This document shows positions 11,728-22,949 of a stretch of 64,000 nucleotides of DNA, in pieces. The position numbers and the translations under genes are program-made. The notes below the pieces were generated by a model that saw only the letters and a list, made by a program, of their open reading frames with translations, ran no database searches and was not told the origin of the DNA. Source of the stretch: Rhizophagus irregularis (Eukaryota; Glomeromycota; Glomeromycetes; Glomerales; Glomeraceae); contig NC_089448.1 in NCBI RefSeq assembly GCF_026210795.1, forward strand, positions 1,178,001 through 1,242,000, read 5' to 3'. The stretch's first letter is position 1. The number at the start of each line of letters is the position of its first letter.

Positions 11728-12364
11728 TTGAAATATATAAATTCTTCTGAAGAAAATTCCTCGTGCATATTTTTTGTAGCTTTCTATAATTAAATATCAT
11801 TCAATAAAGTGGTAAAATAAAGGAACCAAATCGCATGTTTAAAAAGTGAGTTTTATTTCTAGGAATGGCTAGTGCATATGAAATCTTTTTTTGTACCATA
11901 TAAAATTTTTTACTTTTGGGCGTTATAAATTATCCAATAAAAATCTCCTAATAACAATCAAATTTAATATAAAACGCATTATTTAGTACATGTATATGAT
12001 TGTCTTAAAAAAAAATGTAGAGATTGATAAAAAAAAATGCCCTTGATCTCTTGATCTCTTGTTCTTTGTAAATATAAATTGTAAGTCATTACATGCAAAT
12101 GTAATATAAAATAAATATCTTTAATAAAAATCATATTCTATGATTTTTTATTTTAATGCAGATCTTTCCATATTTTGGTTAATGCATAACATAATAATAA
12201 ATAATCACTTGTGATTTGTTCTGGTTTATAAAAAAATAAGTACGTAATTCACATCATCTTTGCAGGTGTATAATCCGGGATAGAATAAGCTCAGTGTATT
12301 GGTTGCATTTTCTTTTATAAATCGCCAACTTTATTATGTAATTGTATCAATAATTTTATCATAT

Positions 12365-12752
12365 GGGCGGACTTGTAGCAAAAGGGGGGGTTTGGCCAAA
12401 ATTTTTTTTTTGAAATTTTATTTTAATTATATATTACTTTATTTAACCTTTCAGAAAAAAAAAATTTTTGTTTATAATATATTAATAAAAAAATTTTTTA
12501 TTTAAGAATTTGCAAATTTTGTATTTTTCTATTATTGCATTTAACAAATAATATAGATGCTTTAGAAAAAAACTAATGCTTTTAATGAATTCCTTGCAAA
12601 AATTTACCCTAGTTTGCAAAAAATTGATTTTAAAAATCTTTAAAAATGATGGAATAAATTATAATTTATTAAATTAACCAATAATATTAAAGTTCGATTT
12701 TTTTCGAAATCACGTGATTGTCCGAGCCCCACCTTTTGCTATAAGTCCGCCC
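12365..12752. mobile_element. 388 bp MITE with 26 bp terminal inverted repeats, unit 5
   Basis: The left end is GGGCGGACTTGTAGCAAAAG and the right end, reverse complemented, is GGGCGGACTTATAGCAAAAG, continuing in both to a run of G. ATAT flanks both ends; because the target CATATG is itself palindromic, the duplication is 4-6 bp depending on where the boundary is set. The other units read CATATGTAACG without interruption. The interior is AT-rich and non-coding. Confidence 0.8.
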
Positions 12753-13149
12753 ATATGTAACGCACTCAATATGTCGAATATTAACGAGCGTAACAATAAA
12801 ATACAATTGATGATATTATTTGTATTGTTTGCGTTCTTTATTTTATTATACGAAAAAAAAAGGTAAGAATCTTCCGTGACGCCAAAATGAATATTTGTCT
12901 TTTGAGCATGAATTTTTTTTTTCACCAAAACACTACCGCTATACTCGGTTAAATATGTTACTTCTGTAATTAAATGAAAGGATTTTATATGCAAAAAAAA
13001 TAATTAAACTAATATGGCGTATTGTATATTAGTTACCTTGAAACTCGTTACTTTAAAGAGAAAAAGTTATATTTAGTAATTATAATCGTATATAATATAA
13101 TGAAAGTGATAGAAATTCCCTTTCTTATAGAGTTGCATTTAGAATCACG

Positions 13150-13310
13150 TACGAAGATCTGCTAATTGTTTCCTTTTAATTCGCCAAGGAATGATGAAAG
13201 AGGGGCCATACAAGATGAAGACGTTAAATTACAGTAAACGAGTGTCTGAACGTGGAAAATTTATCTGAAGATGAAAAATTGAATGGAAGAGATGATACGA
13301 GCTCAATTGA
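13150..13310 (+). pseudogene. HMG-box gene remnant, unit 5
   Basis: The DNA covers all three helices and resembles unit 2 closely, including GATGATACGAGCTCAAT after the box. The ATG region is lost, a TAA lies in the CFLLFR segment (TTCCTTTTAATTCGCC), and a deletion removes the ATG of the MW motif (GAACGTGGAAAAT). It shares with unit 2 the in-frame TGA at the box end, so that stop predates their duplication or was copied between them. Confidence 0.65.
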
Positions 13311-14189
13311 GTCTGTGAACGTTATTATAATCACGGATGGATGACTTGGATTTTAATAGAAGAAAAATCATTTTTTTTTTGTTTTTAAAATGTTTAAGTT
13401 TATTAATAAGTATATTTTTAATTATGCATGTGTATAAAAAAAAAGTAAGTTAATAACTATAAGTAGTATATTTCATATGAACATTATGTATGATGAAGCA
13501 GTTAACAAACACAACAGTATGCAATTATAAGTTTGATAAGGTTTGTAAATTGTAATTAAACCAATTCATTAATTAAATATGTACCGAACAAGTATCATTT
13601 ATTTAATAAAATACGTCACTTTTTCGTTTTAAGTAATATTAGATAGAAAATATCTTTTGCATTTACTTAAATAAGCTAGTCCCAATTTGCCATTGTATTC
13701 GGCACGTGATCAAATGAGCTATATTTTTAATCCGGGCAAATCTGTAAATCAAATTTATATAATGCAGGCCCGAATTATAATGCGTTGATCAATCCGAGTA
13801 TATTATAGCAATTTAAACTACTCATAACCACTTATTAAATTTATTAAATTAAAATAATAAAATGATATTTGCCGTTAGAATTGTATGTCATTCAATATTG
13901 AAATCAAAGGGCTTTATTAATAATCTAGTACTATGACATATAATAATGAAATAAATCCTAATGTTAATTTCGCGACTTTAAAGTTTAAACCAGCAGGTGT
14001 ATATGTAATAACTGAATTTACTCAGTGATTTCCAATTATTTTATTGCTGAAGATAGTTTAAAGCGAGAAAACCACCGGTTTATTATGAAAGAAACTAGAA
14101 AATAAGAACTTAATTAAAATTATTTGTATTTGTTTTTGTTACATTGGCCATAATATCCATAATATACTAAAAATAACCAATCATACTCT

Positions 14190-14260
14190 CTAATAAAAAC
14201 GATGTTTAGCAGAAGGAGATCCAAAAAAACAATTGAACAGCGAATGGATCATTTGTAATT
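14190..14260 (-). pseudogene. Basic conserved ORF, truncated remnant, unit 5
   Basis: Only the 3' end (equivalent to NDPFAVQLF) survives; the rest has been deleted and the sequence passes directly into the next unit block. The GTGAGT that follows this frame elsewhere has mutated here (ACTCTCT on the plus strand). Confidence 0.4.
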
Positions 14261-14355
14261 TGTTTTTTTAGTAAAATAAAATGAACCAAATAACAAGTCT
14301 AAAAAATGCAGGAATAGCTAACATCTGAAATTTCTTTTGTATTGTAAATTTTTTT

Positions 14356-14727
14356 GGGTATTGCTAAATATCACCAGTGGTGATCGTCACCACATGTAAA
14401 ATATTTTTTGAATTTTCAAAAATTTTTGACTGAGATATTCTTCTAATTATAACATAAATATCATTACTATATGTAAATTTATGAGTAGAACAAGTTTCCC
14501 TTAGATTATAAAGGCTATTGCTTAGATAGTTTTTGAAAAAGATTTTTTTTAGTCAAATTTTCAAAATTTTAGTGTGATTAGTATCTACTCAGGTTTGTTT
14601 TACACATTTATTATTTAAATTGAAAAAAAATGTATGATGTGTTTTTTAACTCTGGCCAAAATTATAATTTTCGGCCAGAATTAAGTGGTCTGGTGACGAC
14701 CACCACTGGTGATATTTAGCAATACCC
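14356..14727. mobile_element. 372 bp MITE with 37 bp terminal inverted repeats, unit 5
   Basis: Both ends read GGGTATTGCTAAATATCACC inward and continue through AGTGGTG to CGTCACCA with one mismatch. The element is flanked by AATTTTTTT on both sides, a possible 9 bp target duplication in low-complexity DNA. The interior is non-coding and contains GGCCAAAATTATAATTTTCG-like palindromes. The short TCACCRGNGGTGATC motif resembles the 115 bp palindromes near 55 kb. Confidence 0.8.
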
Positions 14728-15829
14728 AATTTTTTTTTATTACTGTGAAAGTTATTACGGTATTTGCATTTTTGGACGTTATAAAATTATATAATAAAAT
14801 TCTTCTTGTATCATAAAACATTATTTTTCAATGTAACAAAAATTTGTTTTGAAAAGATAAAAATATAGAGATTTCTAAAAAAGATCGTAAATAATCATTA
14901 CATACGAATATAGTATAAAATAAATGTCTCTTAAAAATGATAAAGAAGGAGACATAAACTAACATGAAAGTTTTAGAAAGTATTTTAAATATTTACGATA
15001 TGATTATAAGCCTCGTGATTATTTTCATTCGTTAAAAATTTTTTCATTCAAAGATATACTGTATTTAAATTCATATGTTCGGAATTTAATTAGTAATTAT
15101 TTTTATTATTATTATTTTAGCTACATAAGTCTTTATAGAATTTATGAATACACAAAGTACGTAATTCACATGATCATTTTTACAGATGTATATAATCCGT
15201 GATAGAATAAGACCAGTGGCATTGGATGCACTTCTTTTATTAATTAAACTATAAAGAACTTGCTAACTTTATTATGTAATTGTATTAATAATTTCATCAT
15301 ATGTAACGTACTCAATATGTCGGATATTAACGGGCGTAACAATAAAAAACAATTGAATGGTTTTATTTATTTGTATTGTTTGCGTTCTCTATTCTTATTA
15401 CACAAAAAAGAAATCATGCCAAAGAAAGTCTCATTATTACAAGCAAGAAATTTGGCGTCACGAAAAATATTAACCTTTTTTATTACCAAAACTCTTTATT
15501 TTCATCGCCACGCACTATATTTGGATATATATAAATTATTTTCGTCATTCATAAATAACTACAAAATGAATATTGTTATAGCAGAGGATATTTTACACGT
15601 GATAACTAAATGATTTAGAATTTATTAGACCTATTTTTGAGACGTTCAACCAATGTAAATACAATATCAATAAACCATAATCTGCATTAACTGAGAAAAA
15701 AAAGGAGTCCGGACAAGCCACACGCAGGGAAGTAAATGATTGGCAGCGGTGCAGAAAAAAAAGCTAAGGGGCGATTGCACAACCTTCCAATTTTACTAAA
15801 CTGAGAAATCATACTGTAACTTGATCCAC

Positions 15830-15910
15830 CAAGAGAGAAAGATCTGCTAATTGTTTATCAAAAAATGATTAAAAAGGGTCATACAAATCGAGTGCAAACG
15901 AACTCATTAT
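15830..15910 (+). pseudogene. HMG-box gene remnant, unit 6
   Basis: Only the AAAGATCTGCTAATTGTTTATCA segment and part of helix 1 remain (compare unit 1, which shares the TTTATCA variant). Most of helices 2 and 3 are deleted. Units 1 and 6 therefore form one subfamily of the array. Confidence 0.5.
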
Positions 15911-16500
15911 CATTATGGATGAAATATTTTGGATTTTCATCGAGAGGTTCAGAAAACTAACTATAATCACGGATGGATGTCTTGGATTTTAATAGATAAA
16001 AATCATTTTTTTTTATTTTAGTTTAAAATATTTAAGTTTATTAATAAGGATATTTTTAATTACTGACTGCTATTAGTACAATATTATAAATATTATAACA
16101 AAGTAAACAATTTAATACTACTTATAACCACTTATTAAATAATAATAATAACGAAAATGATTATTAAATAAAATTTGCCGTTAAAATTGTATGTCACTCG
16201 TTATTGAAATAAAAAGGCTTTATTAACAATCTAGTATTATGACATATAATAAGAATAAGATAAATCCTAAGGTTAATTTGAAAATGACGACTTTAAACCA
16301 GTAGGAGCACGTGTAATATTCAGGAATTTATTCAATGATTTCCAATTATTTTATTGCTGAAGATAGTTTAAGGGAGAAGACCACTGGTTTATGTATAATG
16401 AAGAAAATTTAAAAATAAGTGACTTACTTAAAATTATTTGTATTATTTTTGTAACATTAGCCATGTAATAACCTAATCATACTCACCAATAAAACCATGT

Positions 16501-16809
16501 TTAACGGAAAGAAGACCCAAAAAACAACTGAACCGCGAATGGATCATTTGTAGTTTGTAAAGGTAATCGACTTAATGTATTAATATTAAACGCATTTCTA
16601 TATTTTCTATTAACGATTCTACGTCTTCTTCGTTTATGAATAACACGATTGAAATTATCAGAAGGAACATGATTCTTTAACGTCATCTTAAATAATAAAA
16701 TAAGGTTTGAAGTGAAAGTTAAAAGGATGAAAGAACGAAAGAAAATTTCATTAGTTATATTTATATTGTAATTTGTGTAACACTGTAGTATTAAATACAT
16801 GCCGTTCAT
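16501..16809 (-). CDS. Conserved hypothetical protein with basic patch, unit 6
   Basis: At 102 residues this is the longest copy of the family described at 9019-9309. It starts MNGMYLILQCYTN, has the hydrophobic stretch FFRSFILLTF near residues 17-40, the MTLKNHVPSDNFNRV segment, the HKRRRRR patch and the LPLQTTNDPFAVQLFFGSSFR end. Unknown function. The 3.9 kb inverted-repeat element begins 15 bp upstream of its ATG and would separate it from any promoter further upstream. Confidence 0.4.
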   Translation of the reverse strand: MNGMYLILQCYTNYNINITNEIFFRSFILLTFTSNLILLFKMTLKNHVPSDNFNRVIHKRRRRRIVNRKYRNAFNINTLSRLPLQTTNDPFAVQLFFGSSFR

Positions 16810-16989
16810 TTGAGAATATATAGAAAGTAAGTAACGGAAATTGGCTAAGTAAGTAACGTAAAGTCACATGATCTATTACGTTACTTCTCTTATATAAGGT
16901 ACGGAACGTAAAATTTTTTGGTAAATACTTTACGTTACTCTTATTACTAGGGTCATCGATCACGTGACGGATTTAATATTTTTGATTGG

Positions 16990-17890
16990 CCAAATTGGCC
17001 ACATGATCGCGTCATGTTTATTTGTTTATCGTTTCCTCAGTTCTTTCGGTCTCAAGGTATTTTTCTTTTCTTTTATTTTTATTTCTAACTAACTCTATTT
17101 CATCATTTTTAGGTCCTTTAGTCCTTCCAGTTCTGCAATTAAGGTTCAGTTGTTTTTTCACTTTACGTTTCGTTTCTTGCTCATTATTTTATTATTTTAT
17201 TTATTTTGTTTCTGTTTGATATTTCGTTTTTCACTTTTATTTCATTTTTTTTTTAGATATTTTAGTTCTTTCAGTTCTACAATTAATAAAGGTATGCTTT
17301 TTTATTTTTTATTTATTTTTTTTATTTCATTTTTATCTTATATTTCGTTTCTTACTAACTTCATTTTTTTTTACTTTATGGTTTATTTTTTACTTGGTTT
17401 CCTATCATTACTCAACCTCTTATCATGATCTTTTTTTATTTTTTGTCTCTCATCATTTTTCACCTCATATTACTTCTCATTATTCGTCTCCCATTATTTT
17501 CTATTACATCTTTCATTTTCCTTTATTTCTTTTCTCTCCTGTTTACTTCCCATCATTTCTTTATGTCTCTCATCGCTTCTTTATGTCTCTCATGTCTCTC
17601 ATCACTTCTTTTCGTTTCCCATTACTCCTTTTTGTCTACCATCACTCCTCTTTGCTCGTCTCCCATCACTCTTTTTTGTCTCCCATCACTCCTCTTCGTC
17701 TCCCATCGCTCTTTTTCGTCTCCCATCACTCCTTTTCGTCTCCCATCACTCCTTTTCATCTTCCATCACTCCTCTTCATCTTCCCATCACTTCTTTCGTC
17801 TCCCATCACTCTTTTTCATCATCCATCATGTCCTATTTCTCCTTTTTGTTTCCTATCAATTCTCATTACTCTTTTTTACTACCTTTCTTC
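16990..17890. repeat. T-rich tract with about 20 bp minisatellite
   Basis: Pyrimidine-rich DNA. From about 17560 to 17840 it is a minisatellite of roughly 20 bp units of the form CTCCCATCACTCCTTTTCGT with variants. From 17040 to 17400 there are looser repeats of about 120 bases with TTTAGTTCTTTCAGTTCT. The long apparent reading frames here (rich in SHHS and SPITP) are products of the repeat and not genes. Confidence 0.75.
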
Positions 17891-17898
17891 TTCTATTA

Positions 17899-20201
17899 CA
17901 GTTGGCTCGCGTTATAACGAATTTGGTGTCCATGCTGATCTGACCTTCGTTATGGAAAAATTCGGTAACACTATAACGGATTTTTTTGACATCCATATAG
18001 CAAAATTCGGAATATTGTATAACGAATTTTTATTAAAAATTCGTTAAATATTTTAAAGTAAATTTATGTAAATAAATGTAAATTATAATATATTTATATT
18101 ATTTATTATTAAATGTAATACAATTATTATATTATATATTGTAAACATTAATGAAATTAAGAGATATTAATAAAATCATTAAGATTCGTTTGTCTTGCAG
18201 AAATAAAACGTTGTTTTAACGCTTCCTTCCTAAGTTTTTTAATGCATCTTATTTCTTCTTTTTTCATATCAAATTTATCCTCTTGTTGCTCTAAATACAA
18301 AATCACCTTATCATAATGTTCAATGACCTCGCTATGAGTAATGGATGGTAAAGGATCAGAATTTAGTTCTTCTACCTCTTGTTCATGATTATTGGGAAGA
18401 ACTACTTTCAAAATTTCTTCATTGGATATCATTTCTGCTGTAAGTTCAGATTCATCACATTGAATAAATTCATCAGCAGTTAAAGGATTTCAAGATTAAG
18501 TTGATCAATTAAATCTTGAACTTCTTTCAGCTCATTTGTATGTGTTAGAAGAACTTGTGTTTCAGCACAGAAATCCATATCAATTTCACTTTCATTATCT
18601 TTAGGTAAAATATCTGCTTTTAACCAGCAATTTTCAATAGTAGATTGAGTAACATTATCCCATGCGCGTGCGACATATTTGATGCACTTTTTGATATTAA
18701 TTTCAACAGGGTTAATGCCAAATTCATTATAATTATCAAAGGCTTTAACACGATTTTGCAATAATAATTTTCGGTATTGTGCCTGAAATAAAATTAAATT
18801 TTTTATAGTTAATAAAAGGATTTGAAATTACTAAAATATAAGGTGTAGATTTGAAGTTAAAGTATGAATTCAACTACCTTGAAACTGTTAACGATCCCTT
18901 GATCACATGGCTGGAGGTGTGAAGTGGTATTTGGAGGAAGGAATTCAATTTTAATATTAGTTAATTTTGTATTTTCATTGAGAGAATGAGTTGGTGCATT
19001 ATCAACAAGAAGAATGATATTTCGGTTCTGTACTCTCATTTGAGCATCAAGCCTTTTAAGATATGCATTCCAGATCGATACTTGCATCCAACTTTTTGAA
19101 TTCCAATAATAATTTACTGGAAGAGTAGTTTTGTTAATATTTTTTAGAGCCCAGGAATTTTCATATTTGTGTATGAATAAGGGGCGCAACTTTTCAGTCC
19201 CAGTTGCATTAGAGCATTACAAGTAAATAAGTCCGTTATACGATCCTTAGATTGTTTCGTTCCAGCCACAGGACCATTAGATATGGTGTGATTAGGTCGT
19301 ATTTTCCAAAAAAGACCTGTCTCATCACAGTTAAAAATATCATTGGGATCATAATTTTTTAGAATTTGGCGAAGATTTTCATGCATTGTGTTAAGTTCTG
19401 CAAGTGGTGCACTTGCCGCTTCTCCATGCATATTATATTGTTTAAGATTATGCCATTTTTTAAATTTGTCGATCCATCCATCTGATCCCTTGAATTTTTC
19501 TTCATTACACAAAAAAGCAAATTCTAAGGTTTGATTGAAAGAATATCATCACTAATAATAAGACCAGCCTGGAGTGCATTTTCCACCCAAAGAGCTAAAG
19601 CCTCTTCAATAACAATAAAAGGGAGTTTTCTTTCTCGTCTCAAACCAGCTTGATATGAATAAAGATCCACAACAAGCCAACGGTCTTTTGTCTTTAGAAT
19701 ATCACAAATCATCCCTTCACTAACATCATACTCTTTGGCTAGGTCTTTGTTTTTTAAGAAAGGTGAAGATTTTTTTTTAAGCAAACTTCTTGTTTCTGTG
19801 CAGCAGTAAGAGACTTACGTTTTTTAGGGGCAGAAGTTTCCTTAGAAAGTTGTTTCTTGGACAGGTTAATAGGCTTAGCTTTCGGCATTTCAAAAAAAAA
19901 GAATAGAAAATATGAAAACTAACACGAAATACGAGACGCGAATATCCCTTAAAAAAATACATTTTGCGACAAATCTTCGTTATAATTAAAAAAAATTTCG
20001 GTATAAAAAAAATTCATTATAATGCGATTCATTTTATATATATAATTTATGCAGTTTATTTTGTTATATGTTATACAGCATTTTAATAGTAAAATTCGGT
20101 TTAGCGAAATTTTATTCATATGATAAAATCTGTACCACAATGAAAATTCGTTGTATTAAATAATTCGTTAAATCAAAATTCATTGTAACGTGAGCTGACT
20201 G
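17899..20201 (-). mobile_element. pogo/Tigger-type DNA transposon, 2.3 kb
   Basis: The terminal inverted repeats start CAGTTGGCTCGCGTTATAAC on the left and CAGTCAGCTCACGTTACAAT on the right. TA flanks both ends (17897-17898, 20202-20203), the target site used by the Tc1/mariner-pogo superfamily. Subterminal regions carry several copies of AACGAAT and AAAATTCG. It contains one minus-strand transposase gene, now broken. Confidence 0.9.
18157..19889 (-). pseudogene. Tigger/CENP-B-like DDE transposase, frameshifted
   Basis: From MPKAKPINLSKKQL the frame shows a psq-type helix-turn-helix (FLKNKDLAKEYDVSEGMICD), a second DNA-binding half (WVENALQAG to WIDKFKKWH), then the DDE catalytic core: NCDETGLFWK, ILLVDNAPTHS and HLQPCDQGIVNSFK supply the three Asp positions. 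An acidic, coiled-coil-like C-terminus ends in LNDFINIS. A 95 nt intron (18877 to 18783, GT..AG) joins NSFK to AQYRKLLLQNRV, which restores the family motif and supports the splice. Shifts of one base are visible near 19770 (in an A9 run), 19530, 19205 and 18490, so the enzyme cannot be made as it stands. In the family this enzyme cuts and pastes DNA at TA sites in the nucleus. About 570 residues if intact. Confidence 0.85.
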
Positions 20202-22010
20202 TACTTTCAATTACTCTATTGTTATTTCATTTTTTTATTAGCATCTTTCTCCTTGATCAATGTCGGTAATTTACTTATCTTTTTTATTTATTGTTATTGT
20301 TTTTTTATTTGTATCTTCATTAAAAATAAATACAGTGATTTTTTCTTTAAAATCGAAATTGTGGGACTTAAATTTTAATATTTGCAAATAAAATTTCATT
20401 AAAGATTATTTTGAATAATGTTTGTAAAAAAATTTTTTAAAAATACCGCAATAAAATTTTAAGTTTAACCGATCAAAAATTAGTTAAGTTAAAAAAATCA
20501 GCCATCAGCCGATTAAATAAATTTACTTTATATATTGTACATCATGTGAAATATTTGAAAAAATAACCCAGAGGATGTTTAGTACCTTATATAAGAGGAG
20601 TAACATAAAGTAAATATAATTGACTTTACGTTCCGTGCCTTATATAAGGGGAGTAACGTAAATTGACCTAAAATAGTAATTTTATGTTACTTAGCCAATT
20701 TCCGTTACTTACTTGCTACCTACCGTTCATTTGCGAATCCTCAAAAAAATATAAATTCTTCGGAAAAAAATTCCTCGTGCATATTTTTTGCAGCCTTCTA
20801 TAATTAAATATCATTCAGTAAAAGTGGCAAAATAAAAGGAACCAAATCACAAGTCTAAAAAGTGAGTTTTATTTCTAGGAATAGCTAGTGCATATGAAAT
20901 CTCTTTTTGTTTTGTACCGTATAAAATTTTTTACTTTTGGGCGTTATAAAATTATCCAATAAAAATCTTCTAATAACAATCAAATTTAATATAAAATGCA
21001 TTATTTAGTACATGTATATGATTGTCTTAAAAAAAGATGTAAAGATTGATAGAATTTCCAAAAAAAAAGATCCTTGATCTTTTAATCTTTGTAAATATAA
21101 GTCATAAACTGCATCAGATATGAATGTTTATAAAGAAAACATTTCTCTGAAATTCTCAAATATTATGGTCACGAGCTGTCAAAATCTAACCAAAATATGA
21201 AAAGATCTGCAAAATACAATTTCATTCAAGAATAATAATATACTATCAGCTATACTTTCTAAGTTCATAAGTTCGGAATTTAATCGAAATCATTATTTTT
21301 TTTTAACTATAATAGTTATCGTTACAGAGTTTACGGATACACGATGATATTGGTTGCATTTTCTTTTATTAATTGAACTATAAATCGCTAACTTTATTAT
21401 GTAATTGTATCAATAATTTCGTCATATGTAACGTGCTCTTATCGTTAATCTCGCTAATATTCGACATATTGAGACAATTGATGATATTATTTGTATTGTT
21501 TGCGTTCTTTATTTTTATTGCATGAAAAAAAGGTAAGAATCTTCCGTGACGCCGCTTATAATAATGCAACATTTTTCTTTTGAGCATGAATTTTTTTTTC
21601 CACCAAAACACTTTCTTTTCATTATCGCTATATTTGGTTACATATATGTTACTTCTGTTTCTTCTGTAATTAATTAAATAAATATGGCGTATTGTACGTT
21701 AGTTACCTTGAGCGATGAGGAAACTTCGTTGTTTTCTATTAATATAAAAGAAAAAAAAATTATATTCAGTAAGTATAATCGTATGTAATGAAGGCGATGG
21801 AAATTCCCTTTCTTTAGAGTTACATTTAGAATCACGTACGAAAATTTTGACGGCATGTAATAATCATTCTCCGTAAGAAAGTATATAAATGAATGCTTCT
21901 GGGCTTCCGATTTATAAAATAATTAAATAATAATAAAAACAATTAAGTAAAGTCTACTTCTCACATTTGTTCTTTAAATTGATTATTATAATCTTTTTTC
22001 CTAAAACAAT

Positions 22011-22110
22011 TATAATCAATAATCTATACGAAGAAAAGATCTGATAACTGTTTCCTTCTATTTCGTCAAGAAATGATGAAAGAAATGTCGTACAAGAAAC
22101 TACATTTCCT
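22011..22110 (+). pseudogene. HMG-box gene remnant, unit 7
   Basis: Same truncated form as unit 4: AATCAATAATCTATACGAAGAAAAGATCTG, then helix 1 DNA (TTCCTTCTATTTCGTCAAG), then a jump to the CACGTGATCA block. The ATG is mutated to ATA. Helices 2 and 3 are absent. Confidence 0.6.
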
Positions 22111-22228
22111 AATATTCGGCACGTGATCAATGAGCTATAGGGCAAATCTGTGAATAAAATTTATATAATGCAGGCCCGAACTATAATACGTTGATCAATC
22201 CGTGTATAAATTTTACGATGATATTATA

Positions 22229-22552
22229 ACACAATTTTCGAACCATAAAACATCATTTTACGTTAGATAGTATTTACACGCAAACGCTTTATTTTATAGG
22301 GTGAAAGATTAAAACTGTCTATATATATATATATATATATGGGCTTTTTGTCCTCTTCAATAGCGAGTGACTTGTAGAAAGCACTCGACACGGGGTTGGT
22401 CTGTAGATTAAGTCTTGGGCAGTATATTTTACTTTAAATTCATCATGTGTCACTTTTTATTTTATAATTAATATATAGAATTTAATAAAGTTTAATAAAC
22501 AACGTGCGGCTTCAATTTAAAGTCTCTTTACCGTAAAATAAAAAAATAAACA
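22229..22552. mobile_element. 324 bp insertion flanked by 8 bp direct repeat, unit 7
   Basis: ATATTATA occurs at 22221-22228 and 22553-22560; other units read TTTTACAATATTATAGCG without a break. The insert holds a TA dinucleotide run (about 22321-22341), GGGCTTTTTGTCCTC and a GC-richer segment with ACTCGACACGGGG. Its ends are not clear inverted repeats. It could be a SINE-like or degraded hAT-like insertion; the target sequence is simple enough that the direct repeat may be partly chance. Confidence 0.45.
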
Positions 22553-22681
22553 ATATTATAGCGAAGATAAACTATAAAAAATTTTATCCGTTATTTCTGT
22601 AAAAACTCCATAAAAATGAGCCTTTCAAGGATCCATTCACGGAATATTGAAATCAAAGGGCTTTATTAACAATCTAGTACT

Positions 22682-22897
22682 ATGACATATAATAATGAAA
22701 TAAATCCTAATGTTAATTTCGCGACTTTAAACCAGCAGGAGTACGTGCAATATTCAATTTATTCAGTGATTTCCAATTGTTTAATTGCTGAAGATAGTTT
22801 ATTAAAGCGAGAAAATCACTGGCTTATTATGAAAAAAACTTTGAAAATAAGTAACTTTTTAAAATTATCTGTATTTATTTTTGTTGATGTCAATTAA
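22682..22897 (+). CDS. Short conserved plus-strand ORF of the array, unit 7
   Basis: A 71-residue frame starting MTYNNEINPNVNFATLNQQE and running through YVQYSIYSVISN and IAEDSLLKREN. The first 40 or so codons are recognisable in unit 2 (from 6383) and in part in unit 5 (from 13933); other units have stops or indels. I recognise no domain. Position downstream of the HMG remnant suggests either a second gene or a 3' exon of the ancestral HMG gene. It may be conserved only as DNA. Confidence 0.25.
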   Translation: MTYNNEINPNVNFATLNQQEYVQYSIYSVISNCLIAEDSLLKRENHWLIMKKTLKISNFLKLSVFIFVDVN

Positions 22898-22949
22898 ATA
22901 TTTCGCGTCATTTAGATGTCTTTAAATCAAACATATCACTTAGATAAAA

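Larger units (their letters stand above)
16825..20714. mobile_element. 3.9 kb inverted-repeat element carrying a nested Tigger element
   Basis: The ends read AAGTAAGTAACGGAAATTGG inward on both sides, followed by CTAAGTAA. A second pair of inverted blocks follows (TTATATAAGGTACGGAACGT near 16893 and its inverse near 20620-20650). CCGTTCATTTG stands on both sides (16802-16812 and 20723-20733), either a long target duplication or the result of joining two array units. It consists of about 1.6 kb of its own T-rich DNA plus the 2.3 kb Tigger insertion. I see no transposase of its own. Confidence 0.75.

Noticed and set aside
17022-18047. Long plus-strand frames of up to 217 codons
   Set aside because: They lie in pyrimidine-rich minisatellite DNA and run into the Tigger end; two frames are open at once and the peptide is just the repeat (SHHS, SPIT).
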